DNA of 64,000 nucleotides from CAYTZN01 sp964442495 (GCA_964442495.1 CAYTZN010000005.1:62001-126000), one strand, 5' to 3'; positions 9,661 to 18,302 are shown, counted from the stretch's first letter. Notes: generated by a model from the sequence alone, not told the origin. Made by a program: numbers and translations.

Positions 9661-9920
9661 TGCGATTATTTATTCAGTAGCCAAATTAACTACACATTAA
9701 CGAATTTTTCTGAACATGTAGAGAGGTTATCTCATGATATGGTTAATCGCTATTTGCAGGATGTGAAATTCCCCCTACGTTAATTTGGGATCATACGAAA
9801 GACAATATCAGACAAAAAAATTGATTTATTGTTTTTGATGAAAACCATTCTCGACATATTGAATCTGTACGTTGGCAATATATTGGTAATAGACATGGGT
9901 GGAGTGAATGCTTTAATTGA
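9661..9920 (+). pseudogene. Decayed DDE transposase fragment
   Basis: Two frames joined around 9771-9777 give one recognisable protein segment. The first part contains SEHVERLSHDMVNRYLQD and runs into a stop at 9781. After a frame change the second part reads TLIWDHTKDN, a stop at 9822, then FDENHSRHIESVRWQYIGNRHG. SHDxxNRYL together with HSRxIExVRxQYxGNxHG is the N-terminal and first-catalytic-strand signature of a common IS4/IS701-like transposase family of Legionella and relatives. The stretch between the first Asp and NHS is shorter than in intact copies. Only this fragment survives; no inverted repeats were found. Nothing else convincing lies between 9491 and 10061, and a 64-codon frame at 9829-10023 looks accidental. 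Confidence 0.6.
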
Positions 9921-10061
9921 TGTGCAAACCAATGTTGCAGGAAGGCTCATCCAAGCTGAAAAACTTTTATCTAAAAGCCATGCAGACATACTCTACCGTT
10001 TTGATGGTGAAGTGATTTCTTAGTAAGAGATTGTTCGCGTTACCTAGATAATCTAGCGTTA

Positions 10062-10082
10062 TACCGCGGACATGCCGCGGTA
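10062..10082. repeat. Short perfect palindrome TACCGCGG-N5-CCGCGGTA
   Basis: An 8-bp perfect inverted repeat with a 5-base loop, immediately left of the IS630-type element. The same TACCGCGG end opens the longer repeat at 39567, and a TACCATGG variant bounds the 55115-55310 repeat, so this may be a minimal member of that family. Confidence 0.6.
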
Positions 10083-10087
10083 GTAGA

Positions 10088-10974
10088 TATAGTCGATTGA
10101 TTTTTAAATGATCGATTGAAAGACATAATCTATTGCTTGCGCGAGTGTTGTAAACATCGTAACCACTTTTTTAATTTTGGCTTTTAAATTAGCCCAAAAC
10201 TTTTCGATTGGATTCATATCTGGAGAATAGGGCGGCAAGAAAATTAATGTACATCCTGCATTATTGATTAAAACCTTTGTTTGTTCAGATTTATGGAATG
10301 CAGCATTATCCATTATGATGGTATGGCCAGGTTCTAAAGTTGGCAGTAGGAAATTTTCAAGCCAAAAATTAAACAATCCCGAGTCACAAGTCCCTGTATA
10401 ACAAAGAGGTGCGATAATTTTATTACCGATTAAACCAGCAATAAAGCTTTCCCTTGCATAGCGCCTACCCGATACTTCGGAGCGCACTTTTTCTCCACGA
10501 ACATTCCAGCCATGCTCTCTGCAGATAAATTTATCAATGCCCGATTCGTCAATATAGACCAGTTTTTCTACGTCATACTTTGCAACTTCAGTTAAGTAGC
10601 TTTGCCGTTTTTGCTCATCTCTTTCTGCATAGAGCGCGCCATAACCCTGAGCTCGTTACTCCAAAATGGACTGCCATTTCACTTAAATAAGCGTCAGGAT
10701 TCGCTTGAATATAGCTTTGAAGTGCAGCGTCATTAATTTTATAGGGCGCGTTAATTCGCGAAACGGGAGATATGCTACCCGTTTCTTCTTTTTTATCACG
10801 CCATCGTTGAATTGAGGAACGACTCACTTTGAATAATACGCAAGCGCTCTTTATTCGCCCGCCTTCCTCAATATAATCTAATACTCGGGTTCTTAAATCT
10901 GTTGAATGACTCATGATTGATAAAAGCACATATTATAACAAATAAATAAGTCAATATGAATTCAATCTACTATA
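10088..10974 (-). mobile_element. IS630-type insertion sequence, inactivated
   Basis: About 887 bp bounded by imperfect inverted repeats: TATAGTCGATTGA at 10088-10100 and, on the opposite strand, TATAGTAGATTGA at 10974-10962 (one mismatch in 13). Both ends carry TA, the target dinucleotide duplicated by IS630/Tc1-mariner elements. The inside holds a single transposase gene on the minus strand that is frameshifted. Confidence 0.75.
10104..10914 (-). pseudogene. IS630-family transposase, frameshifted
   Basis: The N-terminal part (start MSHSTDLRTRVL at 10914) is a helix-turn-helix DNA-binding domain that runs to GLWRALCRKR and stops at 10615. The rest continues in another frame, from GALYAERDEQKRQ through the catalytic domain: YIDESGID (first Asp), MDNAAFHKSEQ (second Asp) and PPYSPDMNPIEKFW (Glu). 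The DDE triad is intact, but the two halves are out of frame and about ten residues usually found after GLWRALKR appear missing, so this looks like a small deletion rather than programmed frameshifting. No slippery A-run lies at the junction. Confidence 0.8.
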
Positions 10975-11008
10975 TAGAAACGACTAGATGAAAAAACTCG
11001 ATCTTTAC

Positions 11009-12100
11009 TTAGACATTAAAAAGGAAATGCATAACATCCCCATCGGCAACCACGTAAGATTTTCCTTCAAGACGCAATTTACCTGCCTCCTTTGCCCCCT
11101 GCTCTCCTGCATGTGCCACAAAGGCATCATAAGCAATAACTTCTGCGCGAATAAAGCCTCGCTCAAAATCAGTATGAATAACACCTGCAGCTTGGGGCGC
11201 TGTTGCACCCTTTGGAATAGTCCAGGAGCGAACTTCTTTTACACCCGCTGTAAAGTATGTTTGTAGGCCTAATAACTCATAACCAGCGCGAATCACACGA
11301 TGCAATCCTGGCTCTGAAAGGCCTAAATCCGTCATGAACTCTTGTCTATCTGCCTCATCTAATTCCATGAGTTCAGACTCTGTCGCGGCACACAACGCCA
11401 CAACATTGGCTTTTTCATCTGCCGCGAGTTTTTGTACTTTCTCTAGCAACGGGTTATTGGTGTAACCATTGTCATCAACATTAGCGATATAAAGAACCGG
11501 CTTTGCTGTTAATAAAAACAAACGTCGGCTTAAAAGTGCTTCATCTGGGGTTAACTCTAGTGTTCGTACTGGGAAACCTTCATCCAGATGGGCTTTGATT
11601 TTTTCAAGCATTTGCTTTTCAAAAAGAGCCTCTTTGTTGCCACTTTTACTTAATTTACCAGCCTTATGAAGCGCCTTCTCCACCGTGTCCATATCAGCAA
11701 GAGCCAATTCAATATTGATCACATCAATATCATGCAAGGGATCAACCCGGCCCTCAACGTGAATAACGTCTGTATTCTCAAAACAACGTACCACGTGAGC
11801 TATGGCGTCTGTTTCGCGAATAGTGGCTAGAAATTTATTACCTAAGCCTTCACCGCTGGCAGCGCCTTTGACAAGCCCTGCAATATCAACAAACTGCATG
11901 ACAGCAGGTACTGTTTGTTGTGGACGGACAATATTGCTCAACACGTCTAAACGCTTGTCAGGAACGGTAACCATGCCCACGTTAGGTTCGATAGTGCAAA
12001 AAGGGTAATTGGCAGCTTCTATTCCCGCCATGGTTAATGCATTAAATAGCGTTGATTTACCCACATTTGGCAAGCCTACAATTCCACATTTAAATCCCAT
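11009..12100 (-). CDS. ychF: Ribosome-binding ATPase YchF (Obg-like GTPase family)
   Basis: Translation-associated P-loop NTPase of the Obg family that prefers ATP. The 363-residue protein begins MGFKCGIVGLPNVGKSTLFNALT (Walker A near residues 8-16), has the DIAGLVKGAASGEGLGNKFLA switch region (about 70-90), the NVDD element that replaces the usual NKxD guanine-specificity motif, and a C-terminal TGS domain with RSWTIPKGATAPQAAGVIHTDF. Start and length match the family exactly. It lies downstream of pth on the same strand, the usual arrangement, but here a MITE-like element separates the two. Confidence 0.96.
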   Translation of the reverse strand: MGFKCGIVGLPNVGKSTLFNALTMAGIEAANYPFCTIEPNVGMVTVPDKRLDVLSNIVRPQQTVPAVMQFVDIAGLVKGAASGEGLGNKFLATIRETDAIAHVVRCFENTDVIHVEGRVDPLHDIDVINIELALADMDTVEKALHKAGKLSKSGNKEALFEKQMLEKIKAHLDEGFPVRTLELTPDEALLSRRLFLLTAKPVLYIANVDDNGYTNNPLLEKVQKLAADEKANVVALCAATESELMELDEADRQEFMTDLGLSEPGLHRVIRAGYELLGLQTYFTAGVKEVRSWTIPKGATAPQAAGVIHTDFERGFIRAEVIAYDAFVAHAGEQGAKEAGKLRLEGKSYVVADGDVMHFLFNV

Positions 12101-12184
12101 CGATGAAACACCTTATAGAAATACAATCAATCTTCTGCAGAATAACCAAAAGGTCCCTGCGCATGGTGACGAGTTATACGTCAT

Positions 12185-12301
12185 TAGGGAAAACGCATCT
12201 GATTTTTAAGCTTAGAACACCCCATAATCGCCTACTTACCGTGCATAAAGCGCGGAAGGTGGGAGCTTTGATTTTGTAATGCGCCTTTAGATGCGTTTCC
12301 C
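12185..12301. repeat. MITE-like element, copy A (117 bp)
   Basis: Ends are inverted repeats: GGGAAAACGCATCT at the left (about 12186-12199) and AGATGCGTTTCCCC at the right (12288-12301). The inside has no coding potential and contains TACCGTGCATAAAGCGCGGAAGG. The reverse complement aligns along its whole length with 36711-36827, so this is a dispersed element. It fills the ychF-pth gap. Confidence 0.75.
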
Positions 12302-12341
12302 CTGATATGTCACTTAAAAATAACCGACCTAAATCTCCGAA

Positions 12342-12911
12342 TTAACCATTCAACTGGCTCATGGTAATCATGATGTCCTGAGATACAACAGCGGGCATTA
12401 AAACGACCGCCCTATCAATTGCTTCATTTATAAGCGCTCGATCGGCGCTTGAAGGCTTGCCCAAGACATAATCTAACACCAATGTTTTATGCCCCGGATG
12501 ACCGATGCCCACCCGTAGACGATGAAAATGTGTACTGCCCAATTGAGCAATAATATCACGAAGCCCGTTATGGCCACCGTGCCCGCCCCCTGTTTTGAGC
12601 TTAATACGCCCAACTGGCAAATCCAATTCATCATGAGCAACCAACACCTCATGAGGTTCAATACGATAAAATTGACACACGGCTCGAACCGACAAACCAC
12701 TGTGATTCATAAATTCTAGAGGTAACAAAATTTTTAAAGAAACATTGTTAATATCAACAGTAGCCAACTCGCCATGAAGTTTTTTATCTGTTTTAAACAA
12801 TAGAGGATAACGCTCGGCCAAGGCATCCACAAACCAGCGCCCCGCATTGTGGCGTGTATGTGCGTAGGCTGAACCAGGATTTTGCAACCCAACAATCAAT
12901 TTGATAGACAT
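12342..12911 (-). CDS. pth: Peptidyl-tRNA hydrolase
   Basis: Releases peptides from peptidyl-tRNA dropped during translation. The 189-residue product starting MSIKLIVGLQNPGSAYAHTRHN has the family asparagine Asn11 and catalytic-type His21, the HDELDLPVGR segment with the conserved Asp, and GGHGGHNGLRDI. An open frame continues upstream to 12986 but those 25 residues do not resemble the family, so the ATG at 12911 is preferred. It lies downstream of rplY on the same strand, a standard rplY-pth-ychF order, with a hairpin between. Confidence 0.95.
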   Translation of the reverse strand: MSIKLIVGLQNPGSAYAHTRHNAGRWFVDALAERYPLLFKTDKKLHGELATVDINNVSLKILLPLEFMNHSGLSVRAVCQFYRIEPHEVLVAHDELDLPVGRIKLKTGGGHGGHNGLRDIIAQLGSTHFHRLRVGIGHPGHKTLVLDYVLGKPSSADRALINEAIDRAVVLMPAVVSQDIMITMSQLNG

Positions 12912-13074
12912 TGGTGAAATACTCTTAATGATTGTCCTTCCCGCAAAGGCGGAAAAAACACCTATGTTCGGGTATATACCATGCACTACTTAAATCAGAG
13001 AGCCCCAAAACCCAAACACCGCTGGATACCACACTTTTATGCACGGTACGTTGGCGTGGAAGATAATAAATAAT

Positions 13075-13110
13075 CCCTCACGCTAAGAACTACCGGATTT
13101 AGCGTGAGGG
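13075..13110 (-). terminator. Hairpin downstream of rplY
   Basis: A 12-bp perfect inverted repeat (CCCTCACGCTAA / TTAGCGTGAGGG) with a 12-base loop, 21 bases after the rplY stop. On the minus strand it is followed by ATTATTTATTATC, AT-rich but without a clean U-run. It is probably a terminator or attenuator between rplY and pth. Confidence 0.6.
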
Positions 13111-13130
13111 GCTCTCATACAGCTTTCTAA

Positions 13131-13829
13131 TTATTCAGCGCTTTCGTCACTTGAATTTTCAAGGGAAGCATTATCTGCTTCTTCTGAGATAGCTGATTCT
13201 TCTAGAGATTCAAGCTCTTCTGCAACGTCGTCAACTTCATCAATCACTTGAGCTTTGTTGATGTGAATACTAACAACAGGATGATCATGACCACCCACAG
13301 TAGGATCAAGGGCTAAATGCACACCTTTTGGCAGTTTTAAGTCTGACAAATGCAATACATCATTTAATGCCATGTTAGCTAAATCAACTTCAATGAAAGA
13401 AGGAAGGTATTGCGCTTGGCAGCGAATTTCAACCTGAACCATTGTATGGCTAACCATACCGCCTTCTTTAACACCAGTTGATTCTTCTTCGTTGATGAAA
13501 TGTAGCGGAACCATTTTAACCAACACATCTTTAGCACTAACACGCTGCAAATCCATGTGTAAAATCACAGGTTTGTAGGGATGGCGCTGAAGATCTTTAA
13601 GAATAACGTGCTCAACCTTACCATCAACACGAACATCAAAAACACTCGAATAAATGCTCTCAGTTTCAAGCGCTTTAATAATGTTTTTATGAAACAAATG
13701 AATTGATTTAGGCTCTTTTGTTCCACCATAAATAACAGCAGGTACTTTACCTTCAAGACGACGCAGGCGGCGGCTCGCACCTTTCCCTGTATCGACCCGG
13801 GTTTCAGCTTCTAACATAACGATTGACAT
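13131..13829 (-). CDS. rplY: 50S ribosomal protein L25 (long Ctc form)
   Basis: 5S rRNA-binding ribosomal protein of the long Ctc/TL5 type, 232 residues. The N-terminal domain has TGKGASRRLRRLEGKVPAVIYGG and the central one has HPYKPVILHMDLQRVSA. The C-terminal TL5 domain (about 95-190) is followed by an acidic Glu/Ser/Asp tail to the end. The ATG at 13829 follows CTGGAGATTACTG; the frame extends to 13898 without family-like residues, so that start is rejected. In relatives prs is usually just upstream of rplY; here rplU is divergent instead. Confidence 0.93.
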   Translation of the reverse strand: MSIVMLEAETRVDTGKGASRRLRRLEGKVPAVIYGGTKEPKSIHLFHKNIIKALETESIYSSVFDVRVDGKVEHVILKDLQRHPYKPVILHMDLQRVSAKDVLVKMVPLHFINEEESTGVKEGGMVSHTMVQVEIRCQAQYLPSFIEVDLANMALNDVLHLSDLKLPKGVHLALDPTVGGHDHPVVSIHINKAQVIDEVDDVAEELESLEESAISEEADNASLENSSDESAE

Positions 13830-13998
13830 CAGTAATCTCCAGAAAATAAAAAAGGCTCCCCTGACATAACCTTGCGACCAAGTTATGTAACGTGCCAAAA
13901 TACAACCTCACTTTTAGCGCCTTCCTTCACATACTGCATAATATTTATGCAAATAAATCAGGCAAAGGTGGCGCATTGTACAATAAATTAAATTCAAC

Positions 13999-14027
13999 TT
14001 GAAGTCACAGCTGATATTTTATAGAAT
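13999..14027 (+). promoter_or_regulatory. Sigma70-type promoter of rplU-rpmA
   Basis: TTGAAG (13999-14004), 17-base spacer, TAGAAT (14022-14027), 52 bases before the rplU ATG. It lies in the divergent region between rplY and rplU. Confidence 0.5.
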
Positions 14028-14079
14028 ATGTCACTTTGTTGAACCAGTGATAGCCAAGCAGGCGAGTTGGAGAATAGAT

Positions 14080-14391
14080 ATGTATGCGGTAATTAAAACC
14101 GGCGGTAAACAATACCGCGTTAAAGAAGGTGAAGTACTTAAATTAGAAGAATTGACCGCTGAAGTAGGCAGTACATTCGAATTCGCTGAAGTATTGATGA
14201 TTGCTGACGGTGATAACATTACCTGCGGTACACCATTCATTACGAATGCTGTGGTTAAAGCTGAAATTATTTTACATGCTCGCCATAAAAAAATTAAAAT
14301 CATTAAATTCCGTCGCCGTAAGCATCACATGAAGCAAATGGGACACCGTCAAAATTACACACAAGTAAAAATTACTGCAATTAGTAAGTAA
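14080..14391 (+). CDS. rplU: 50S ribosomal protein L21
   Basis: 103-residue ribosomal protein starting MYAVIKTGGKQYRVKEGE, with the family C-terminal KIIKFRRRKHHMKQMGHRQ signature that binds 23S rRNA. The ATG follows TTGGAGAATAGAT. The frame is open further upstream, but the added residues do not belong to L21. rpmA follows 12 bases downstream. Confidence 0.97.
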   Translation: MYAVIKTGGKQYRVKEGEVLKLEELTAEVGSTFEFAEVLMIADGDNITCGTPFITNAVVKAEIILHARHKKIKIIKFRRRKHHMKQMGHRQNYTQVKITAISK

Positions 14392-14403
14392 GAGGACTTT
14401 GAA

Positions 14404-14682
14404 ATGGCTCATAAGAAAGCAGGTGGTAGTACCAGAAACGGCCGCGACTCGAACCCCAAATACCTTGGTGTAAAGCGCTACGGTGGCCAATTGGTAAACG
14501 CAGGTGAAATTCTTGTTCGTCAACGTGGAACACGTTTTCATCCAGGAGAAGGTGTTGGCTTAGGACGAGATCACACATTGTTTGCTTTGGTTACTGGTAT
14601 TGTTACATTTAAAACCAAAGGCATTAAAAACAGACAATTTGTTGTTATTGATCCTGTTGCACTAGAAGAACAAGAAGCTTAA
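14404..14682 (+). CDS. rpmA: 50S ribosomal protein L27
   Basis: 92-residue ribosomal protein starting MAHKKAGGSTRNGRDSNPKYLGVK, with RQRGTRFHPGEGVGLGRDHTLFA as expected. The N-terminal tail reaches the peptidyl transferase centre. There is no cleavable N-terminal extension of the Firmicute type. It forms the conserved rplU-rpmA-obgE order, the ATG following AAGAGGACTTTGAA. Confidence 0.98.
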   Translation: MAHKKAGGSTRNGRDSNPKYLGVKRYGGQLVNAGEILVRQRGTRFHPGEGVGLGRDHTLFALVTGIVTFKTKGIKNRQFVVIDPVALEEQEA

Positions 14683-14698
14683 TTTAAATAAACACCGA

Positions 14699-14722
14699 TT
14701 GGGTTTGATATTTCAAGCCCAA
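14699..14722 (+). terminator. Hairpin between rpmA and obgE
   Basis: TTGGGTTTGA and TCAAGCCCAA pair with one G-U and a 4-base loop, 16 bases after the rpmA stop. The following sequence is C-rich rather than T-rich, so it may attenuate or stabilise the ribosomal message rather than terminate fully. Confidence 0.45.
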
Positions 14723-14766
14723 CCCTCCCCCCTCCCGTTTGGCTTCACAGTTGAGTTGATAAAATT

Positions 14767-15822
14767 ATGAGATTCGTTGATGAAGCAATCATTAGAATAG
14801 ATGCTGGCAATGGTGGTCATGGCTGCCTAAGTTTTCGACGCGAAAAATATATTCCTCTTGGTGGACCAGACGGTGGTGACGGTGGAGATGGCGGCAGTGT
14901 CTTCTTGGTTGCTGACAAAGAGCTCAATACCCTCGTTGATTTTCGTTATCAACGCCATTATAAAGCGCAAAATGGCCAAAGTGGCATGGGCGGCAACTGC
15001 ACCGGTAAAAAAGGTGAGGATTTGTTAATCAACGTCCCGGTTGGCACCATGGTCTATGATATCGACACTGGCGAGTTGTTAGGAGATATTAGCAAAGCCG
15101 GCGATCGTCTATTAGTGGCTCAAGGTGGTTTTCATGGCTTAGGCAATACGCGCTACAAAAGCAGTGTTAATCGAGCCCCCCGACAAACCAGCCAGGGCTC
15201 GGCCGGTGAGGGCCGTCATTTACGACTCGAATTACGTGTATTGGCCGATGTAGGTCTTCTAGGTCTACCAAACGCAGGAAAATCAACGCTTATTCGTGCC
15301 GTTTCCAGTGCTAAACCAAAAGTGGCCGATTACCCCTTCACAACCCTTCACCCAGGTTTAGGCGTAGTCAGTGTGGCAGCTCACAAAAGCTTCGTTATGG
15401 CAGATATTCCAGGCCTTATCGAAGGTGCATCAACTGGTGCTGGACTTGGGCATCGCTTTTTAAAGCATTTAGCCCGCACCTGCGTATTATTGCACGTCAT
15501 TGATGTGGCTCCTCTTGATGAGACTGACCCTGTTGAATCAGCCAAAATCATTATCAATGAAGTAGCAGCATACAGCCCAGAATTGCTCAATAAGCCCCGT
15601 TGGCTGGTTTTAAACAAAATCGACATGTTGCCCGATGACGAGGTTCGCCAGCAAACCATCGAGCGGATTATTAAAGGCTTAGACTGGAAAGAAAAATATT
15701 TTACCATTTCAGCTATCAAGGCTGAAGGAACTCAGCAAATGTGCTACGCATTGATGAAGTTAATCGATGAAATGAAAAAAGCCGAAGACACTAATGAGCC
15801 TAATCAGTCAATAGACTCTTAG
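14767..15822 (+). CDS. obgE: GTPase ObgE/CgtA
   Basis: Ribosome-assembly and stress GTPase of 351 residues. The N-terminal Obg fold (1-158) is glycine-rich with GGPDGGDGGDGGSVF and NGQSGMGGNCTGKKGED; the G domain has the P-loop GLPNAGKST (about 166-174), switch-II DIPGLIEGASTGAGLG, and NKID as the guanine-specificity motif. The C-terminal extension is short and acidic. It completes the rplU-rpmA-obgE cluster with an 84-base gap that holds a hairpin. Confidence 0.97.
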   Translation: MRFVDEAIIRIDAGNGGHGCLSFRREKYIPLGGPDGGDGGDGGSVFLVADKELNTLVDFRYQRHYKAQNGQSGMGGNCTGKKGEDLLINVPVGTMVYDIDTGELLGDISKAGDRLLVAQGGFHGLGNTRYKSSVNRAPRQTSQGSAGEGRHLRLELRVLADVGLLGLPNAGKSTLIRAVSSAKPKVADYPFTTLHPGLGVVSVAAHKSFVMADIPGLIEGASTGAGLGHRFLKHLARTCVLLHVIDVAPLDETDPVESAKIIINEVAAYSPELLNKPRWLVLNKIDMLPDDEVRQQTIERIIKGLDWKEKYFTISAIKAEGTQQMCYALMKLIDEMKKAEDTNEPNQSIDS

Positions 15823-16040
15823 TACGGTTTTTTAAATTCCCACCCTAATAGAAGAGAGTTCTCACGTTCAATTCAGAAATTAAAAACCATAACCATTCCA
15901 AGTGACCATAAACAGATTTTCAAATGACATGTTCTCTGTGGCACCAATTAGGTGCTTAAGACCAGCCAAGACACCTAAAAATTGGATTGAAGGCAAAATA
16001 CATCAAACCATTGTACCTTTTATGTGGTTTATTACTTAAC

Positions 16041-16072
16041 CCTCTATTTTTAATATCCGTTAAAAATAGAGG
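16041..16072 (-). terminator. Hairpin spanning the stop codon of the glycosyltransferase-like gene
   Basis: A 12-bp perfect inverted repeat (CCTCTATTTTTA / TAAAAATAGAGG) with an 8-base loop. The stop codon of the minus-strand gene lies inside it, so the last codons form half the stem. No T-run follows. It could be a 3-prime stabiliser or a weak terminator. Apart from this, 15823-16040 shows no gene. Confidence 0.5.
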
Positions 16073-16964
16073 TGATTACCACGTCAGTTGACGTTTGTTC
16101 TTTTTTTACTGAGCTAAAAAATGAGTCACTAAAATCACTATAACCATTTCCACGTCCAGGAAGCCAGGTAAGCATATTGCGAGTATCCTGCTCATAAGGA
16201 AGCACTTTATTACAATCAATATTTCGAACTGGCACTAACCTGGAATAACCGAATGTTGTTGTCATTCTTAAAACAGGTGGACCATCCTCCACACAATCAG
16301 CTTTCGAAGGATCTGTTTCTTCTAGGACCCAAAAAGCAGGCGCCGAAATTTTTCTTGCTGCAGCCACCGCATCTTTATCTGATGTAGGCTTGGTATAAGA
16401 AGCATAAGTTTCTTTTAGATTTTTTTCATAAGCGCGCAAATACATTTCAATGTATTCAGAATTTGATTTTCGAGTTATGATCACATCATTTCTTATATCA
16501 ATATATACAGCACTGCACTTAACACAAAAGAAATGATCCCAATCATTCTTAAGTTTATCTATGTCTTTTAAACTCGCTTCAAGGTCTTTGAAAACAGTGT
16601 CATTAGCATCGTAATACACATAATACTGACCTGGCTCTGATAATTGCATAATGGCGTTTCTTAAAATATCTGAAGCTAATGCAAATGCCGCGACATCGCC
16701 GTCTATGCCCTTTTCAAGGAAATACTTGAAATAACGATAAAGCGAACTTTTTTCGCATTCTTTGTGATCTTTTATAACCACTCCAGCGTCCCTCAAACCA
16801 TCTGCCGCACCCTCTTTAAGCTCATCTAAATTCGTCCATAAGACATGCTCAAAATCAGCAGCTTGTATAATAGACGAGTGTCGCAACATATTTTCTACAA
16901 GGCTAGGATACAACCCTTTCCCCTTGCCCGTTAACCAAATTGAATTAAATGTCCCCTTTGGCAT
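16050..16964 (-). CDS. GT-A glycosyltransferase-like protein (effector candidate)
   Basis: 304 residues resembling the DXD sugar-binding glycosyltransferases (GT32/GT44-like). The N-terminus has NSIWLTGKGKG (7-17), like the IHxIWLGG opening of the family, then VLWTNLDEL. At 91-125 VAAFALASDILRNAIM precedes YYVYYDANDTVF, matching the pattern AxxSDxxRxxxL followed by YxDxD. The second acid is one residue further than usual (Asp119, Asp122). No signal peptide or membrane helix is seen. Proteins of this fold in Legionella include host-directed toxins, so an effector role is plausible but inferred. It is flanked by housekeeping genes and has its own promoter. Confidence 0.55.
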   Translation of the reverse strand: MPKGTFNSIWLTGKGKGLYPSLVENMLRHSSIIQAADFEHVLWTNLDELKEGAADGLRDAGVVIKDHKECEKSSLYRYFKYFLEKGIDGDVAAFALASDILRNAIMQLSEPGQYYVYYDANDTVFKDLEASLKDIDKLKNDWDHFFCVKCSAVYIDIRNDVIITRKSNSEYIEMYLRAYEKNLKETYASYTKPTSDKDAVAAARKISAPAFWVLEETDPSKADCVEDGPPVLRMTTTFGYSRLVPVRNIDCNKVLPYEQDTRNMLTWLPGRGNGYSDFSDSFFSSVKKEQTSTDVVITSIFNGY

Positions 16965-17001
16965 GATATAACTCTCTTATATAAATAATATTTGTGGGTA
17001 C

Positions 17002-17030
17002 ATTATAAGCAAAGTGGTATTTATTATCAA
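17002..17030 (-). promoter_or_regulatory. Promoter of the glycosyltransferase-like gene
   Basis: On the minus strand TTGATA (17030-17025), a 17-base spacer and TATAAT (17007-17002), 38 bases before the start codon. The -10 is a perfect consensus. Two TTAA cores lie just upstream at 10-base spacing, one short of PmrA phasing. Confidence 0.6.
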
Positions 17031-17040
17031 TTAATGAATT

Positions 17041-18141
17041 TTAATATGACAATTTCTCAATAAGCTTAACAAGCCTGAAGCAAAACCATTCCGCAGCATA
17101 ATCTAGCGAAAAACGGCTGCGATAACGGATCTCATGGGTTTCAATGCCATGTTCTTTACCATTATGATAATTGATGGCTAAGGTGGTCATTGCGGGGGGA
17201 TTAGAGATCCCTGACCAATAGGCATCAAGCCCACTAAGATGAAAACGCATACTATTGCCTTGCGTCTCGAAAAAATGAAGGTACTCATGATTATTTGGGT
17301 GCTGTATAAGCGTTTGTAAAAGTCCTCCGGTAACTTCATCAATGATCACTATGGGTTGTTTAACCTGCTCTATCAACCAACTTAAACGTTCAGATGCTTT
17401 TTGCTCGGGGGGTGCAATGATGTGAGGTGACACTAAAGGCCCAATGATTTCTCTGACTCGCTCTATTTTGGAATCATCACAGCGAACTTTAAATTCAAGA
17501 TAAGGCATTTCTAAACGGTAACCAGTTTCACATTCAACCACCATTAATGCATTATCTAACTTTTCTGAAATTTCCCCTTCCGACACACCAAACAACCGCC
17601 ATTTCAACAAAGGACGCTGATGCTGTCGCTTTTGTTCTAACAATGGCAATACATGATTATTAAACATGGGCAAACATTCTCTTGGCGGCCCTGGGAGCAA
17701 TACAAAAGTTTTATTGTGCCACTCGCCTATACAACCCATAGCAGTGCCTTGGGGATTGGGTAATAACGTAGCTGTTAGAGGAAACAGCGCCTGCTGACGA
17801 TTGCCCGCATTCAGCTTAAGAAGACGATGATGAAGTCTTGCTTCAATATGGTCTACAGCGCTTGAAAACTCCACCAAGGATTCGCCTATATAGCGTGCAA
17901 AAGCAAAGCGTGTCCTATCATCAGACGTAGGGCCTAGTCCTCCAATCAAGATGATGGTGTCGTGATGTTGGCCTAAAAATTGAAGGCACCTGAAGAGGTC
18001 CTCTTCATTATCACTGCAAGATAGTTGTAACCCGAGGCTTAAATTTTCTGAATTTAATGCATGAGCAATGGCGTACCCATTGGTATTAAGTGTATCACCC
18101 TGAATAATTTCATCGCCTGTCGCTAAGATGGCAATACTCAT
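17041..18141 (-). CDS. CinA-like protein with degenerate amidase domain
   Basis: 366 residues. The N-terminal MoaB/MogA-like domain is typical of CinA/COG1058: MSIAILATGDEIIQGDTLNTNG, then ILIGGLGPTSDDRTRFA and LLPNPQGTAMGC, consistent with a nucleotide or ADP-ribose pyrophosphatase. In the C-terminal part, where CinA amidase has AESCTGG with catalytic Ser, this protein reads IDEVTGGLLQTLI, so the nucleophile region is changed and NMN deamidase activity is unlikely. The ATG at 18141 is well supported by family N-termini. It is a single gene between the glycosyltransferase-like gene and a small lipoprotein. Confidence 0.85.
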   Translation of the reverse strand: MSIAILATGDEIIQGDTLNTNGYAIAHALNSENLSLGLQLSCSDNEEDLFRCLQFLGQHHDTIILIGGLGPTSDDRTRFAFARYIGESLVEFSSAVDHIEARLHHRLLKLNAGNRQQALFPLTATLLPNPQGTAMGCIGEWHNKTFVLLPGPPRECLPMFNNHVLPLLEQKRQHQRPLLKWRLFGVSEGEISEKLDNALMVVECETGYRLEMPYLEFKVRCDDSKIERVREIIGPLVSPHIIAPPEQKASERLSWLIEQVKQPIVIIDEVTGGLLQTLIQHPNNHEYLHFFETQGNSMRFHLSGLDAYWSGISNPPAMTTLAINYHNGKEHGIETHEIRYRSRFSLDYAAEWFCFRLVKLIEKLSY

Positions 18142-18302
18142 TTTTAAATCCTTTGGTCAGCAACTCAATAGAACGATGATACAAATTAAAATTTTACGAA
18201 AAGAGGAGGGAGGTTTACAAGATAAAATGGCACGTACTACTTGGTAAAAAAAAGGAGCCCCACAGTGAAATGACCATGAAGCCCCCTCAAGAGTATTAGA
18301 AA

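Noticed and set aside
9829..10023. 64-codon plus-strand frame
   Set aside because: Its first half is the wrong frame of the decayed transposase; no start signal or family.
10104..10914. Programmed frameshift in the IS630 transposase
   Set aside because: No slippery sequence at the frame change and residues appear missing, so mutation is the simpler explanation.
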